Source: Chloroflexi bacterium bin20 (GTDB lineage: Bacteria > Chloroflexota > Anaerolineae > Aggregatilineales > Phototrophicaceae). From it: a DNA stretch of 64,000 nucleotides. Every line of letters starts with the position of its first letter. Position 1 is the stretch's first letter. Below the pieces are notes generated by a model that made no database searches, was not told the origin of the DNA, and saw only the letters and a program-made list of their open reading frames with translations. Made by a program: the position numbers and the translations under genes. Positions 1 through 8,911 of this stretch are shown here, piece after piece. The stretch is from positions 124,001-188,000 of the forward strand of contig MPMG01000004.1 in NCBI GenBank assembly GCA_002238485.1, written 5' to 3'.

Positions 1-266
1 CGCAACTGCCAGCCGATATCCAGGTTTATGGACTCGATGCGCAGCCAGCCATCCAGAAAAGGCGGATTGACCACCGCGGCCGCGCCGTTCGTGCCGGTTA
101 CATATACGAGCAGCAGCAGCGAAATCACAAAGGCGAAGAGCGAGGCAAAGCAGCCGATATAGCCCGACCATTTCTCGCCCAGGCGCGCGCCAAAGAAGAA
201 GTTCACTGCTGCCCCGAGCGCGGGGACGAAAATGACCAGCGGGACCAGGAGTGGCAGATTTTCCAT
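1..266 (-). CDS. nuoL: NADH-quinone oxidoreductase subunit L (5' part, cut by window edge)
   Basis: The first 88 codons of an ORF that runs off the window. The start is the ATG at 264-266 on the minus strand, and the protein opens MENLPLLVPLVIFVPALGAA. Two hydrophobic helices are visible (about residues 3-25 and 36-58), as expected for the N-terminus of NuoL, the distal antiporter-like proton-pumping subunit of complex I. It lies 30 bases after nuoK in the usual K-L order. Only the N-terminus is seen, so the assignment leans on operon position. Confidence 0.85.
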   Translation of the reverse strand, partial: MENLPLLVPLVIFVPALGAAVNFFFGARLGEKWSGYIGCFASLFAFVISLLLLVYVTGTNGAAAVVNPPFLDGWLRIESINLDIGWQL

Positions 267-296
267 ACTCAGACAGCCTCTTCCTTCGGCAAATGC

Positions 297-605
297 CTAG
301 CCGTGCATCTGCTGCAAGTCATCAATATTGATGCTTTGGCGCTCGCGGAAAATATTGACGATCAATGCCAAGCCGATCGCCACTTCCGCCGCCGCCACCG
401 TCATCACAAAAAAGACAAAGACATGCCCATCTGTATGCCCCCATTCCCGCGCGAATGCCACCAGCGCCAGATTCGCCGAGTTCAGCATTAGCTCGACAGA
501 CATGAAAAGCAAGATGGCGTTGCGCCGAATCAAAACGCCCAGCGCGCCCATCAAAAAGAGCACCATGCTGAGGATGATATAAGGCTCTGTGCCGATTGCG
601 TTCAT
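297..605 (-). CDS. nuoK: NADH-quinone oxidoreductase subunit K
   Basis: 102 residues, the usual length for NuoK. Three membrane helices are visible (about residues 8-25, 29-49 and 62-86). The conserved membrane glutamates are present: one in the helix-2 motif [13 protein letters not shown] and one in the helix-3 motif [13 protein letters not shown]. NuoK is a membrane-arm subunit of complex I involved in proton translocation. It sits between nuoJ and nuoL with short spacing, as part of the same transcript. Confidence 0.96.
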   Translation of the reverse strand: MNAIGTEPYIILSMVLFLMGALGVLIRRNAILLFMSVELMLNSANLALVAFAREWGHTDGHVFVFFVMTVAAAEVAIGLALIVNIFRERQSINIDDLQQMHG

Positions 606-623
606 CGTCGCTCGCTCCCGCCT

Positions 624-2006
624 TTAGTCGGCTGGCTCGTCGCCGGGCGTCAATTTGGGCATATATTCTCCGCTGAGCACATCGGCGCCGGTCTGCTGGG
701 CGATCACACTGACCAGCGGCCGGTTGACTCGGCGGCGGCGGTTGATGCGGCGGCGCTCGGCTTGTGCCAGGGCATCGGGGCGCGCCAGCACGATCACGCC
801 AATCAGCGCCACCAGCAGCAGCACGCCTACCAGCATCACCGGCAGCACATAGTCAATGAAGAGCACTTGGCCGACCGCTTCCGGGCTACCAAATGCTGGC
901 AGGGCAAAAGCGTGATAAACAGCCGCTCGATACGCTGGCTGGCTGCCGGGGGGACCTGGCTCGCGCGCCAACACCCGCGTTTCAATGACGCCACGCTCGG
1001 CTTGGTAGCCGGCGAGGATGCGCAGCACGTTATCGTCTTGGTCGACAAATGCCAGATTGTAATCGCCTTCGTCCAGCTCAATGCTGATCTGGTCGCCCAG
1101 CGGCAACTGGTCAATCATCACGCGATGCGGCAGCAGCGAACTGCATGCGGCATCCTCGCACAAGCTGCGAATGGTGGTGTATTGCCCGACATCGACCAGC
1201 GAGACCTGCGCCCCCGCCAGGCCATTGACCAGCGTCAGACGCATTGTCCCCACGCTCGGGGCATTGATATTGTCTTCCAGCAGGGCGTATTCCAGCAAGC
1301 CATCGGCATTCTGGTAGAGCAGCACGGTATGCGCGCTTTCGGCTGCCAGGCTGACAGTCGCGCTGAAGACCTCGCCCGACTCGTAGCTGCCATCACTGAC
1401 GGTCGCAGCGAGTGTGTAGTCGCCGGCCGGCAATTCGCTATAGTCGCGGCTGCCTGCGCGCTCATCGTTGTAACGGACAGACTCTATGGAAGCGCCGGCG
1501 CTGGAGTCATCCAGCCCTGCCAAGGCCACGCTCGCGGCGACTTCGTCCGCCAGGGGCATCTCGAAGCCCATTTCCTGCACGCGGAATAGCTGCGCGTCGC
1601 CACCGGGCACGGCGTTGATGAGCCGCAGGCTGGCGCGGGCCTCGCCCCTTTCGACAGCTTCGTCATGAAGCATGTCCGAGGCGATCGGGAAGGCGAAGAT
1701 CATCAGCAGCGCGATAGCCACCAGCGAGCCAGCCAAGCCCAGCCAGCGCATGCGTCCGGAGGTATCGGTGGTAGTCTCTGCGCCCAGCAGCATGATGACA
1801 AACAAAAAGAGCACCATGATGGCGCCGGTGTAGACCGTGACCTGCACCATGGCCAGGAAGGGCGCGTCCAGCATCAGGTACAAAAAGGCGACGCAGCCAA
1901 AGTTGACGATGAGGAAGAGCGCGCTGTGCACAGCATTTTGCCGCGTCAGCATCATGCCAGCCGCCACGACTGCCACCACGCTCACCACCAAGAACAGCCA
2001 TTCCAT
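624..2006 (-). CDS. nuoJ: NADH-quinone oxidoreductase subunit J with a large inserted DUF4397-like region
   Basis: NuoJ is normally a 160-200 residue membrane subunit of complex I; this one has 460. Helices 1-4 (about residues 1-21, 27-46, 52-74, 89-110) and helix 5 (about 381-408, VLFIDYVLPVMLVGVLLLVA) are NuoJ-like. Between helices 4 and 5 lie about 265 extra residues. They read like two DUF4397-type beta-sandwich repeats: about 123-250, opening RASLRLINAVPGGDAQLFRV, and about 254-347, opening TMRLTLVNGLAGAQVSLVDV. The NAPSVG joint and the ELPAGDYTLA motif are typical of that extracytoplasmic family. The second repeat has a cysteine pair (C283, C288). The frame is continuous with neither stop nor start at the junctions, so this is a true insertion. 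It lies between nuoI and nuoK. Confidence 0.9.
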   Translation of the reverse strand: MEWLFLVVSVVAVVAAGMMLTRQNAVHSALFLIVNFGCVAFLYLMLDAPFLAMVQVTVYTGAIMVLFLFVIMLLGAETTTDTSGRMRWLGLAGSLVAIALLMIFAFPIASDMLHDEAVERGEARASLRLINAVPGGDAQLFRVQEMGFEMPLADEVAASVALAGLDDSSAGASIESVRYNDERAGSRDYSELPAGDYTLAATVSDGSYESGEVFSATVSLAAESAHTVLLYQNADGLLEYALLEDNINAPSVGTMRLTLVNGLAGAQVSLVDVGQYTTIRSLCEDAACSSLLPHRVMIDQLPLGDQISIELDEGDYNLAFVDQDDNVLRILAGYQAERGVIETRVLAREPGPPGSQPAYRAAVYHAFALPAFGSPEAVGQVLFIDYVLPVMLVGVLLLVALIGVIVLARPDALAQAERRRINRRRRVNRPLVSVIAQQTGADVLSGEYMPKLTPGDEPAD

Positions 2007-2086
2007 AGGACTTAGTTCCCACCCTGAATGCGATTGTGCATTTTAGCACGAATGATTTCGCGCTTCAATTTGCAGTTCCTTTGAGC

Positions 2087-2581
2087 TTATGACGGGTCTT
2101 CCATATCGGGTATAGAGCGATCGTATGCGCCTGCTTCGACTTGCTGCGGGGTGCTGGATGCGCCCTCGGCTGGCGAGTCGATGAGCATATCCTTGGTATA
2201 GATGGCATCGCGGCGGTCGGTATAAGACATCTGGTGCTCGTGCCCCAGCTGGATGGCTTCTGTTGGGCAGGCATCTTCGCAATAGCCACAGAAAATGCAG
2301 CGCAGCATATTGATTTCGTACGTTTTGGCAAAGCGCTCGCCGGGGCTGTATCGTTCTTCATCGGTGTTTTCCGCTGCTTCTACCCAGATGGCGTCGGCGG
2401 GGCAAGCGGCAGCACACAAGGAACAGCCGATGCACTTTTCCAAGCCATTTTCATAGCGCCGCAAATGATGACGCCCTTTGTAGCGCTGGTGAAACTTCTG
2501 TACCTGCTCGGGATATTGAATCGTAACGGCATCTTCCATCAGATGCTTGGCTGTTGTCTGGAAGCCCTTGATCACATTCAT
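2087..2581 (-). CDS. nuoI: NADH-quinone oxidoreductase subunit I (2x[4Fe-4S] ferredoxin-like)
   Basis: 164 residues from the ATG at 2581, giving MNVIKGFQTTAKHLMEDAVT. The open frame continues upstream into nuoH, but that part has no NuoI similarity. Two complete cluster-binding motifs are present, CIGCSLCAAACPADA and CIFCGYCEDACPTEA, which bind clusters N6a and N6b in the peripheral arm of complex I. The C-terminal tail after the second motif is acidic and variable. It lies between nuoH and nuoJ. Confidence 0.95.
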   Translation of the reverse strand: MNVIKGFQTTAKHLMEDAVTIQYPEQVQKFHQRYKGRHHLRRYENGLEKCIGCSLCAAACPADAIWVEAAENTDEERYSPGERFAKTYEINMLRCIFCGYCEDACPTEAIQLGHEHQMSYTDRRDAIYTKDMLIDSPAEGASSTPQQVEAGAYDRSIPDMEDPS

Positions 2582-2630
2582 CGTCGCCAACCTTTGGGTC
2601 GTTTGTGGGCAGAGTGTCTCATCGAAATCG

Positions 2631-4199
2631 TTAGTCGCCGGCGCGTTTGATGGCCCTGTCACCACTTTGCAGGGCGCGGTCTTCGTCGGGACTGCGTCCG
2701 AAAGCTGCCATGCCTTCCAATGCGCGCACCTGGAAGCGGATATGCGCCAGCGGGATAGCCACAAGCATGCCAACCAGATGCACCAGCGCCCAGCCAAGGC
2801 CGCGCCTTTCGCCGGTATAGGCAGGGTCGTCCTCCATCGGGATGGCGGCTTCGCTGTCTCGATCGCGGCTCATGCGCTGCAGCGCCACATAGCCGATCAA
2901 CAGCGTCAGCACAAACACGACGCCCGAGATGAAGGGATAGGCTGTGCCGCCCAGCGCCTCGCCAACCACAACAGCGACCGCCGTCCAAGCCACCGCCAGC
3001 AGCGCCAGCGGGATCATCACTTTCCAGCCAAATTGCATCAGCCGGTCATAGCGGATGCGCGGCAGAGTCGCGCGAATCCAGATCATGCCGCAGAGCATCA
3101 GCACGACTTTGATGATGAAAATCAGCGGCGCAAGTATGGGCAATCCATCCATGGGCCAGAGGTGATAGCCACCGAAGAACACAGCGACCGCCACCAGGCT
3201 CACAGCGATCATGCCCAGGTATTCTGCCATCATAAACAAGGCGAACTTCATGCCGCTGTATTCGGTCATATAGCCCTGCGTAAGTTCTTGCTCGGCTTCG
3301 GTGAGGTCAAAAGGCGCGCGGTTGGTTTCTGCCAGCAGCGCCAGCAGCAAGACGGCGGCCGCCAGCGGATTTTGGAATACGAACCAGTCCCAAATGTTGC
3401 GCTGCGCATCGATGATATCGCCCAGCGCCATGCTGCCGACGATCATGACCGGCACCGCCAGGGTCAAGGCAAAACTGAGCTCGTAGCTGATCATCTGCGC
3501 CGATGCCCGCAGCGCGCCCAGCATGGCGTATTTGTTGTCGCTTGACCAGCCAGCCAGCACTACGCCGTAAGTTGCGATGCTCGTGATGGCGATGACCCAC
3601 AGTATGCCGACATTGGAGTCGATCAATCCCTGTGGCACCTGGAACCAGACATCGCCCAGCGACGGCGCGAACCAGGGCAGCACCAGGTCGGGCCCCATGG
3701 GGATGACCGCCGCGATCATCAAAATCGGTATGACTTTGATCATGGGCGCGATGCGGAAGACCCACTTATCGGCCCCCGCGGGCAGCAGATCTTCTTTGAA
3801 AACCAGCTTGACGCCATCGGCTGCCGGCTGCATGAAGCCCAGCGGACCGACGCGATTGGGCCCCACGCGATGCTGCAAGAAAGCCAGCAGGCGGCGTTCG
3901 AGCAGAGTCGTATAGGCAAAGCCAGTGACGATGACGAAAGCAAAACCAGCCGCGAAAATGATGGGCCACAAGCCCGAGCAGCCCGCATCGTCCTCGCACT
4001 GGATGACCACCCCCACGCGCGCTTCGGGGTTCAGCAACATGCCGATCGCGCCCTGGCGTCCGTTCAGGTTGCCCGCTTCGTCAAAGCCGATCCAGGCGGC
4101 GATAGCGCCCAGGTTGACGATGATCAGCGCGACAACCAGCAGCGTAACTGCCAGTCCGATGACAACTGCCGCGATGCCCAGTCTTACTTTTAGGCTCAT
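2631..4199 (-). CDS. nuoH: NADH-quinone oxidoreductase subunit H, extended at both ends
   Basis: The core is NuoH, the membrane subunit that forms the quinone-binding site: LLERRLLAFLQHRVGPNRVG, then the acidic loop FDLTEAEQELTQGYMTEYSG. At 522 residues it is well above the usual 330-430. The first 75 or so residues form an extra N-terminal helix followed by a loop with a CEDDAGC cysteine pair. The C-terminus adds a polar linker and another hydrophobic stretch (about 465-490). A good ribosome site (AAGGA) precedes the ATG at 4199. It sits between nuoG and nuoI. Confidence 0.94.
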   Translation of the reverse strand: MSLKVRLGIAAVVIGLAVTLLVVALIIVNLGAIAAWIGFDEAGNLNGRQGAIGMLLNPEARVGVVIQCEDDAGCSGLWPIIFAAGFAFVIVTGFAYTTLLERRLLAFLQHRVGPNRVGPLGFMQPAADGVKLVFKEDLLPAGADKWVFRIAPMIKVIPILMIAAVIPMGPDLVLPWFAPSLGDVWFQVPQGLIDSNVGILWVIAITSIATYGVVLAGWSSDNKYAMLGALRASAQMISYELSFALTLAVPVMIVGSMALGDIIDAQRNIWDWFVFQNPLAAAVLLLALLAETNRAPFDLTEAEQELTQGYMTEYSGMKFALFMMAEYLGMIAVSLVAVAVFFGGYHLWPMDGLPILAPLIFIIKVVLMLCGMIWIRATLPRIRYDRLMQFGWKVMIPLALLAVAWTAVAVVVGEALGGTAYPFISGVVFVLTLLIGYVALQRMSRDRDSEAAIPMEDDPAYTGERRGLGWALVHLVGMLVAIPLAHIRFQVRALEGMAAFGRSPDEDRALQSGDRAIKRAGD

Positions 4200-4220
4200 A
4201 TTATGTTTCCTTTGCCATCA

Positions 4221-6752
4221 TCAGCGGACAGCCGTTGATTCTGCGATGCGGCTGATTGTGCCGGCGCTCGCCGTCAAGGGCACAGCGGCATCGGTCAAAT
4301 GGCGCGGCAATGCCAGCCCGCCCGCTTCGATTTCGCTACTCACCGACGCGCGCACGCGAACTTTCGATCCGCCAGCGGCAATCTCAATACTATCGCCGTC
4401 TATGATGCCAGCCGACGCCGCATCGTCGGGATGAATCAGCGCGTAGGGATTCAATATGCGCGCCTCGACCAACAGGCTCGGGCGGAAGCTTCGCTGGCGG
4501 TTGTACAAGCGCGTGATGGGCATGATGAGCAGCTCGCCTTCGCCAGCTTTCAGATCTGCGCCAACTGCCATATCCGCTACTTGCACAGATTCGCCGCGGT
4601 CGGCAGCCGTGGGGATTTGCAGGCCGATGCCACCGTCATTGGCATAAGCCGTGCCGCCATAGTACAGGTCACGGCCGCCCACATCGGGGAATTGCCGTTC
4701 GGTCTTGGAAAGCGCCTGGTAGCTTGCGCCCTGGAAAGCAGCGACCGACCGGCTCAATTCCAGCATCATGGCCGCAGCCGATGGTTTTAGGTTGGCAATG
4801 CCGGCGTTCTGGCTGATGCCTGCAAAGAGCTTCCAGGCTGGCAGCGCCTGCCCCATGGGTCCCTGCGCGGTGTAAAAGCGCTGCACGCGCCGCTCGCCAT
4901 TGACAAAACTGCCATCGCGCTCGGCAAAAGATTGCAGCGGCAAGATGAAATCGGCCTGCTGGGAGATGCCATCGTCAAAGAGCCCGGCATAGATGATCGT
5001 TTCCACCTGGCTCAGCCATCGCTGCGCTGTCGGATCGTCGTCCAGCAGCTCGGCTTGGGCGACAATCAAGACGCGCGGCGGCTTTGCCATGATATCCAAC
5101 GTGGCTTGCGGCGTGAAGCCGATGTAATGCAAGCCCAGTCCATTCGCGCCCGGCAGTGGCGAAAGCAAGCCGTTGTTGGCGCGGCCTGTGTGTCCGCTTG
5201 CGATCAAGAAATTGGCGGCTGCCCTTGCCAGCGCCTCACTGCCAGCCAGGCTCAGCCCTTCCGCGCCCGCCACGATGACCAGATTCTCGGCGCTAGACAG
5301 CCGTTGGGCGATATCCGGATGCGCTTCTTGCAGGTCGCGCAGTGCAGACGCCGCTTCGCCCGGCGCAAAGCGGATGGCATCGCCTTGGACGACTTTGTCA
5401 TTGCGCGCGCCTTGCAGGGCGAAGTCTTCCAGCCGCGTATCGCGCGCGTTGGCGACAACCAAGTATGCGCCGCGGTCTTGCGCCTGCTTCAAGCGCAGAC
5501 GCCAGATGGGCACTTCTTCTTCCAGGTCGCAGGCGATGACCAAAATTGCATCGCCCCTGCCCAGTTGGCTGAGGTTGCTGCCCGCGCCGACGCCGACCTG
5601 CTCCAGGAGTGGAGCCGCGCCATGCGTGGGGGGCCACGCGCCCAGCCGTCCAGCGCCGACGCCTTCTAGCAGCTGCCGCAACGCCCACAGGTCTTCGTTG
5701 GACATGCCGCTGCCAGCGATCGCCGCGACATCGCCATTTGCGCCTTGTAATGTAGCTGCCATGGCCGCGATAGCTGCTTCCCAGTTGGAGTTTCGCAGTA
5801 TGCCGCCGGTGCGCATTTGTGGCTGCTGCAAGCGGTCTTCGCTGCGCGTGAAATGATGCCCAAAGCGCGTTTTGTCGCTGATCCAAATCTCGTTCACCCA
5901 TTCGTTCTGGCGCGGCATGACCCGTTTGATCATGGCTCTGCCATCGAAATCGCGGTCGAGGCGCATGCTCAAGCTGATATTCTCGCCAGCAGCGTCCCAA
6001 GGCGAAATACTGGGCACTTCGTTGAGCTCCCAAGGGCGCGCGCCAAAGCGAAAATCGGCCGTGGTCAGCGCGCCGACCGGGCAGATGTCAGTGGTGTTGC
6101 CGCTGAAGTAGGTGTCGAAGCCGGGGTCAGAATGGGTGATGATCTGCAAGCGGCGTCCGCGTTCGTGAAATGCCAGCACATCGTCGCCGACCACTTCGTC
6201 CTGGAAGCGCACACAACGCGCGCACTGGATACAACGTTCGCGGTCGAGGAAGATCAGATCGCCCAGCGGATAGTGTTTTTCAAGCAGTTGTTTGTCTTCG
6301 AAATACATGCGGCTGGCTTGCGGGCCGTGGCGCATGGTCAGGTTTTGCAGCGGACATTCGCCACCCTTGTCGCAGATGGGACAATCCAGCGGGTGGCTGC
6401 TGAGCAGGAACTCCAGCACATCGTTGCGCGCGTCGATGACCTGCTGCGTATTGGTCTTGATGTGCATGCCATCGCTGACGGTGGTGGTGCAAGCGGTTTG
6501 CAGCTTGGGGAAGTAGCGGATCTGCGGGCTGCCATCGTCGTTGCGCAGCAGTTCGCCAGTCGCGCGGTCGCGTCCGGGACTGCCCAGCTCGACCAGGCAC
6601 ATGCGGCACATGCCGACCGGTTCCATCTTCGGGTGGTAGCAAAAGACCGGGATATCGTTGCCGGCCTGCCATTTTGCGGCATCCACCAGGTTTGCGCCAG
6701 CCGCCACTTCGTAATCTTTGCCATCGATATTGATGGTCACTGTGTCGGACAT
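4221..6752 (-). CDS. nuoG: NADH-quinone oxidoreductase subunit G
   Basis: 843-residue NuoG. The N-terminal ferredoxin region carries CRMCLVE, then CPICDKGGECPLQ, then the CIQCARCVRFQDE cluster motif. These are followed by a molybdopterin-oxidoreductase-like domain and a C-terminal molydopterin-dinucleotide-binding-like beta domain. It forms part of the electron wire of the complex I peripheral arm. The start codon is directly adjacent to the stop of the preceding small ORF, and nuoH follows after about 20 bases. Confidence 0.95.
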   Translation of the reverse strand: MSDTVTINIDGKDYEVAAGANLVDAAKWQAGNDIPVFCYHPKMEPVGMCRMCLVELGSPGRDRATGELLRNDDGSPQIRYFPKLQTACTTTVSDGMHIKTNTQQVIDARNDVLEFLLSSHPLDCPICDKGGECPLQNLTMRHGPQASRMYFEDKQLLEKHYPLGDLIFLDRERCIQCARCVRFQDEVVGDDVLAFHERGRRLQIITHSDPGFDTYFSGNTTDICPVGALTTADFRFGARPWELNEVPSISPWDAAGENISLSMRLDRDFDGRAMIKRVMPRQNEWVNEIWISDKTRFGHHFTRSEDRLQQPQMRTGGILRNSNWEAAIAAMAATLQGANGDVAAIAGSGMSNEDLWALRQLLEGVGAGRLGAWPPTHGAAPLLEQVGVGAGSNLSQLGRGDAILVIACDLEEEVPIWRLRLKQAQDRGAYLVVANARDTRLEDFALQGARNDKVVQGDAIRFAPGEAASALRDLQEAHPDIAQRLSSAENLVIVAGAEGLSLAGSEALARAAANFLIASGHTGRANNGLLSPLPGANGLGLHYIGFTPQATLDIMAKPPRVLIVAQAELLDDDPTAQRWLSQVETIIYAGLFDDGISQQADFILPLQSFAERDGSFVNGERRVQRFYTAQGPMGQALPAWKLFAGISQNAGIANLKPSAAAMMLELSRSVAAFQGASYQALSKTERQFPDVGGRDLYYGGTAYANDGGIGLQIPTAADRGESVQVADMAVGADLKAGEGELLIMPITRLYNRQRSFRPSLLVEARILNPYALIHPDDAASAGIIDGDSIEIAAGGSKVRVRASVSSEIEAGGLALPRHLTDAAVPLTASAGTISRIAESTAVR

Positions 6753-7103
6753 CTATGCCTCCACATGGGTCGCTGCTGCACCCGCCGCTGGCAGATGGCG
6801 CGCCACTTTTTCCAGTCCAAAGAGCGCGCGGTCGCGCATCACTTGTTCTTCGATCAGCCAGCCCGCTCGCCTATCCAGGGCAGCGGTCATGCGCAGCGCG
6901 GCTTGAAAGTCGGCGCCCGCCCGCTGGTAGTCGCGCCGTTCCAGCAACATCTCGCCACGTACAACGCGCAATGTCATGTCCGCGGGCGCTGCGGCGATTG
7001 CCTCGCAGAGCAGGCGATAGCGCCCGAAGAAGTCGCGCTCCTTCTGCAAGGGCGAGCGAAAGAACCCGCCCAGCAATGCCTGCGGCAGTCGCTTCAAATT
7101 CAC
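6753..7103 (-). CDS. small helical (TPR-like) protein within the nuo operon
   Basis: 116 residues. The central part (about residues 28-72: FGRYRLLCEAIAAAP, then GEMLLERRDYQRAGADFQAAL) reads as two antiparallel helices with TPR-type spacing (small and aromatic residues in the right places). The rest is amphipathic or basic, with no signal or membrane segment. It begins 3 bases after nuoF and abuts nuoG exactly, so it is surely cotranscribed and probably translationally coupled. It is not a standard complex I subunit. A role in assembly or as an accessory subunit is inference from location only. Confidence 0.75.
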   Translation of the reverse strand: MNLKRLPQALLGGFFRSPLQKERDFFGRYRLLCEAIAAAPADMTLRVVRGEMLLERRDYQRAGADFQAALRMTAALDRRAGWLIEEQVMRDRALFGLEKVARHLPAAGAAATHVEA

Positions 7104-7106
7104 TGG

Positions 7107-8357
7107 TTACACCTGCACATGCTGAGCAAAATCATCGGGAAAGTGGCGGATGGTATGGATAATCGGGTTGGCGGCGAAATCCCCCAAGGCGCAGAGGGTC
7201 GTGCCCGCCATATTTTCAGCGACATCGGCGATGCGCTTGACATCGTCCGCTGTGCCGCGTCCATCCAGAATGCGGTCGATCACCTTGTCCAGCCAATAAG
7301 TGCCTTCGCGGCAGGGCGTGCACTTGCCGCAGCTTTCGTGCTTGAAGAATTTGGTCACTTTCGAAGCGACCCAGGTCATATCAACCGTTTCGTCCATGAT
7401 GATGATGGACGCCGAGCCGATGATCGTGCCGATGCTGGCGCAATCTTCATAGCTCATGCAAGTATCGAGCACCTCGTCGGTCAAGGGCACGATGGGACCC
7501 GAGCCGCCCGATGGCAGCATGGCTTTGAAAGGGCGGTCGTCGTGCAGGGGTCCGCCGGCCTGTTCATAGAGCAACTCGCGGAAGGTCGCTCCCATAGGCA
7601 ACTCGTAATTGCCTGGTCGCTTGACATGCCCGCTGACGCAATAGATTTTGTTGCCGGCGCTCTGTTCGGTGCCGATGGCTTTGAAGGCTTGCGCGCCCTC
7701 GGTCATGATGAAGGGCACATTGGCCAGGGTCTCGACATTGTTGACGACGGTGGCTTCTTTGTACAAGCCGCCGCCTTTTTGCGCCGGGAATGGCGGACGC
7801 ACGCGTGGCTGCCCCAGATAGCCCTCCAGGCTGTTGAGCAAGGCGCTTTCTTCGCCACAGATATAGGCGCCCGCGCCAAGATGCGTGTAGACCTCGCAAT
7901 CGTAGCCCGAGCCCAGGATATTCTCCCCGACCAGCCCTTTGGCGCGCAGGGCTTCGATGCACTCATCCAGTTGCGCGCCGATATCCCAAAATTCGCCGCG
8001 CAGGTAAATGTAGACGGCTTTGGCTTGGATAGCGTAGGCGCAGATCAGCGAGCCTTCGATCAGCTGATACGGATTCTCTTCCATGATTTCGCGGTCTTTG
8101 AACGTGCCGGTTTCGCTCTCGTCGGCATTGACCGTGACATATTTAATCGGCTCGTGCTGGGGGATGAAACTCCATTTGACGCCGGTGGGGAAGCCCGCCC
8201 CGCCCCGTCCACGCAGCCCCGAGGCTTTGACGACATCAATGACCTCGGCCGGCGTCATGGTCAGCGACTTTCTAAGCCCGTCGAAACCGCCGTGCGTCTC
8301 GTAGACATCCAGCTGCTTGATATTGGGGATATCGCGTCCACGCAGGAGAATGTGCAT
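7107..8357 (-). CDS. nuoF: NADH-quinone oxidoreductase subunit F (NADH/FMN-binding)
   Basis: 416 residues, typical NuoF. It has the FMN/NADH-binding segments GLRGRGGAGFPTGVKW, CNADES-like VNADESETGTFKDR and GAGAYICGEESALLNSLEG. The C-terminal [4Fe-4S] motif is ESCGKCTPCREGTYW with the distal cysteine in TTLCALGDFA. It oxidises NADH and passes electrons to FMN and cluster N3. It lies between nuoE and the small TPR-like gene. Confidence 0.97.
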   Translation of the reverse strand: MHILLRGRDIPNIKQLDVYETHGGFDGLRKSLTMTPAEVIDVVKASGLRGRGGAGFPTGVKWSFIPQHEPIKYVTVNADESETGTFKDREIMEENPYQLIEGSLICAYAIQAKAVYIYLRGEFWDIGAQLDECIEALRAKGLVGENILGSGYDCEVYTHLGAGAYICGEESALLNSLEGYLGQPRVRPPFPAQKGGGLYKEATVVNNVETLANVPFIMTEGAQAFKAIGTEQSAGNKIYCVSGHVKRPGNYELPMGATFRELLYEQAGGPLHDDRPFKAMLPSGGSGPIVPLTDEVLDTCMSYEDCASIGTIIGSASIIIMDETVDMTWVASKVTKFFKHESCGKCTPCREGTYWLDKVIDRILDGRGTADDVKRIADVAENMAGTTLCALGDFAANPIIHTIRHFPDDFAQHVQV

Positions 8358-8384
8358 GGTTGGCTCTGCTCCTTCGCCCGTCGG

Positions 8385-8891
8385 CTAGCCGCGTCCGTTG
8401 GCAGCGACTTGGGCTTCGCTGCGCCACTTCGCCAATAGCTGGCGCATTTTGGCCTGGTCAAGCTCTTCTACATAAGAAAAATTGCATTGCAGCATGGGCG
8501 CTTTGTCGCAAGCCGCCAGGCACATGACATGCTCGACGGTGAAGAGGCCATCGTCGGTCGTGCCGCCCTCGTCAAGTCCCAATTCGTCTTTCAGCCAGGC
8601 ATGGAAATCATCAGCGCCTTGCAGCGCGCAGGGCAGGTCGGTGCAGACTTGCAGCCAATACTTGCCTTTCGGCTTCTCGCTGTACATGGTGTAGAAGCCG
8701 GCGATGGACTTGACCTGGGTGGGATCGAGGTTGAGGAGCTGCGCCACCTCGCCAATGCCCTCGCTGTTTACCCAGCCGTATTCTTCCTGCGCGATGTAGA
8801 GCAAGGGCATGACAGCCGAGCGCGCGGTTTCGTATTTGGCCAGATGCCGCTCGATGCGCTGCTCATACTTCGGGTTGCCGATGATCGCCAT
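8385..8891 (-). CDS. nuoE: NADH-quinone oxidoreductase subunit E ([2Fe-2S])
   Basis: 168 residues from the ATG at 8891 (MAIIGNPKYEQRIERHLAKY). The frame stays open upstream to 8921, into the end of the preceding gene, but the downstream ATG avoids that overlap. The thioredoxin-like fold carries the [2Fe-2S] cysteines CTDLPC and, after the usual gap, CLAACDKAP. It pairs with NuoF in the NADH-dehydrogenase module. It is separated from nuoD by an inserted foreign-looking gene. Confidence 0.95.
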   Translation of the reverse strand: MAIIGNPKYEQRIERHLAKYETARSAVMPLLYIAQEEYGWVNSEGIGEVAQLLNLDPTQVKSIAGFYTMYSEKPKGKYWLQVCTDLPCALQGADDFHAWLKDELGLDEGGTTDDGLFTVEHVMCLAACDKAPMLQCNFSYVEELDQAKMRQLLAKWRSEAQVAANGRG

Positions 8892-8911
8892 GTGTCCGTT
8901 TGCCCTTGCGT

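Noticed and set aside
5817..8438. 873-residue plus-strand open frame antisense to nuoG and nuoF
   Set aside because: Lies wholly opposite well-supported nuo genes, has no domain motif, His/Gln-rich shadow composition, and no promoter or ribosome site.
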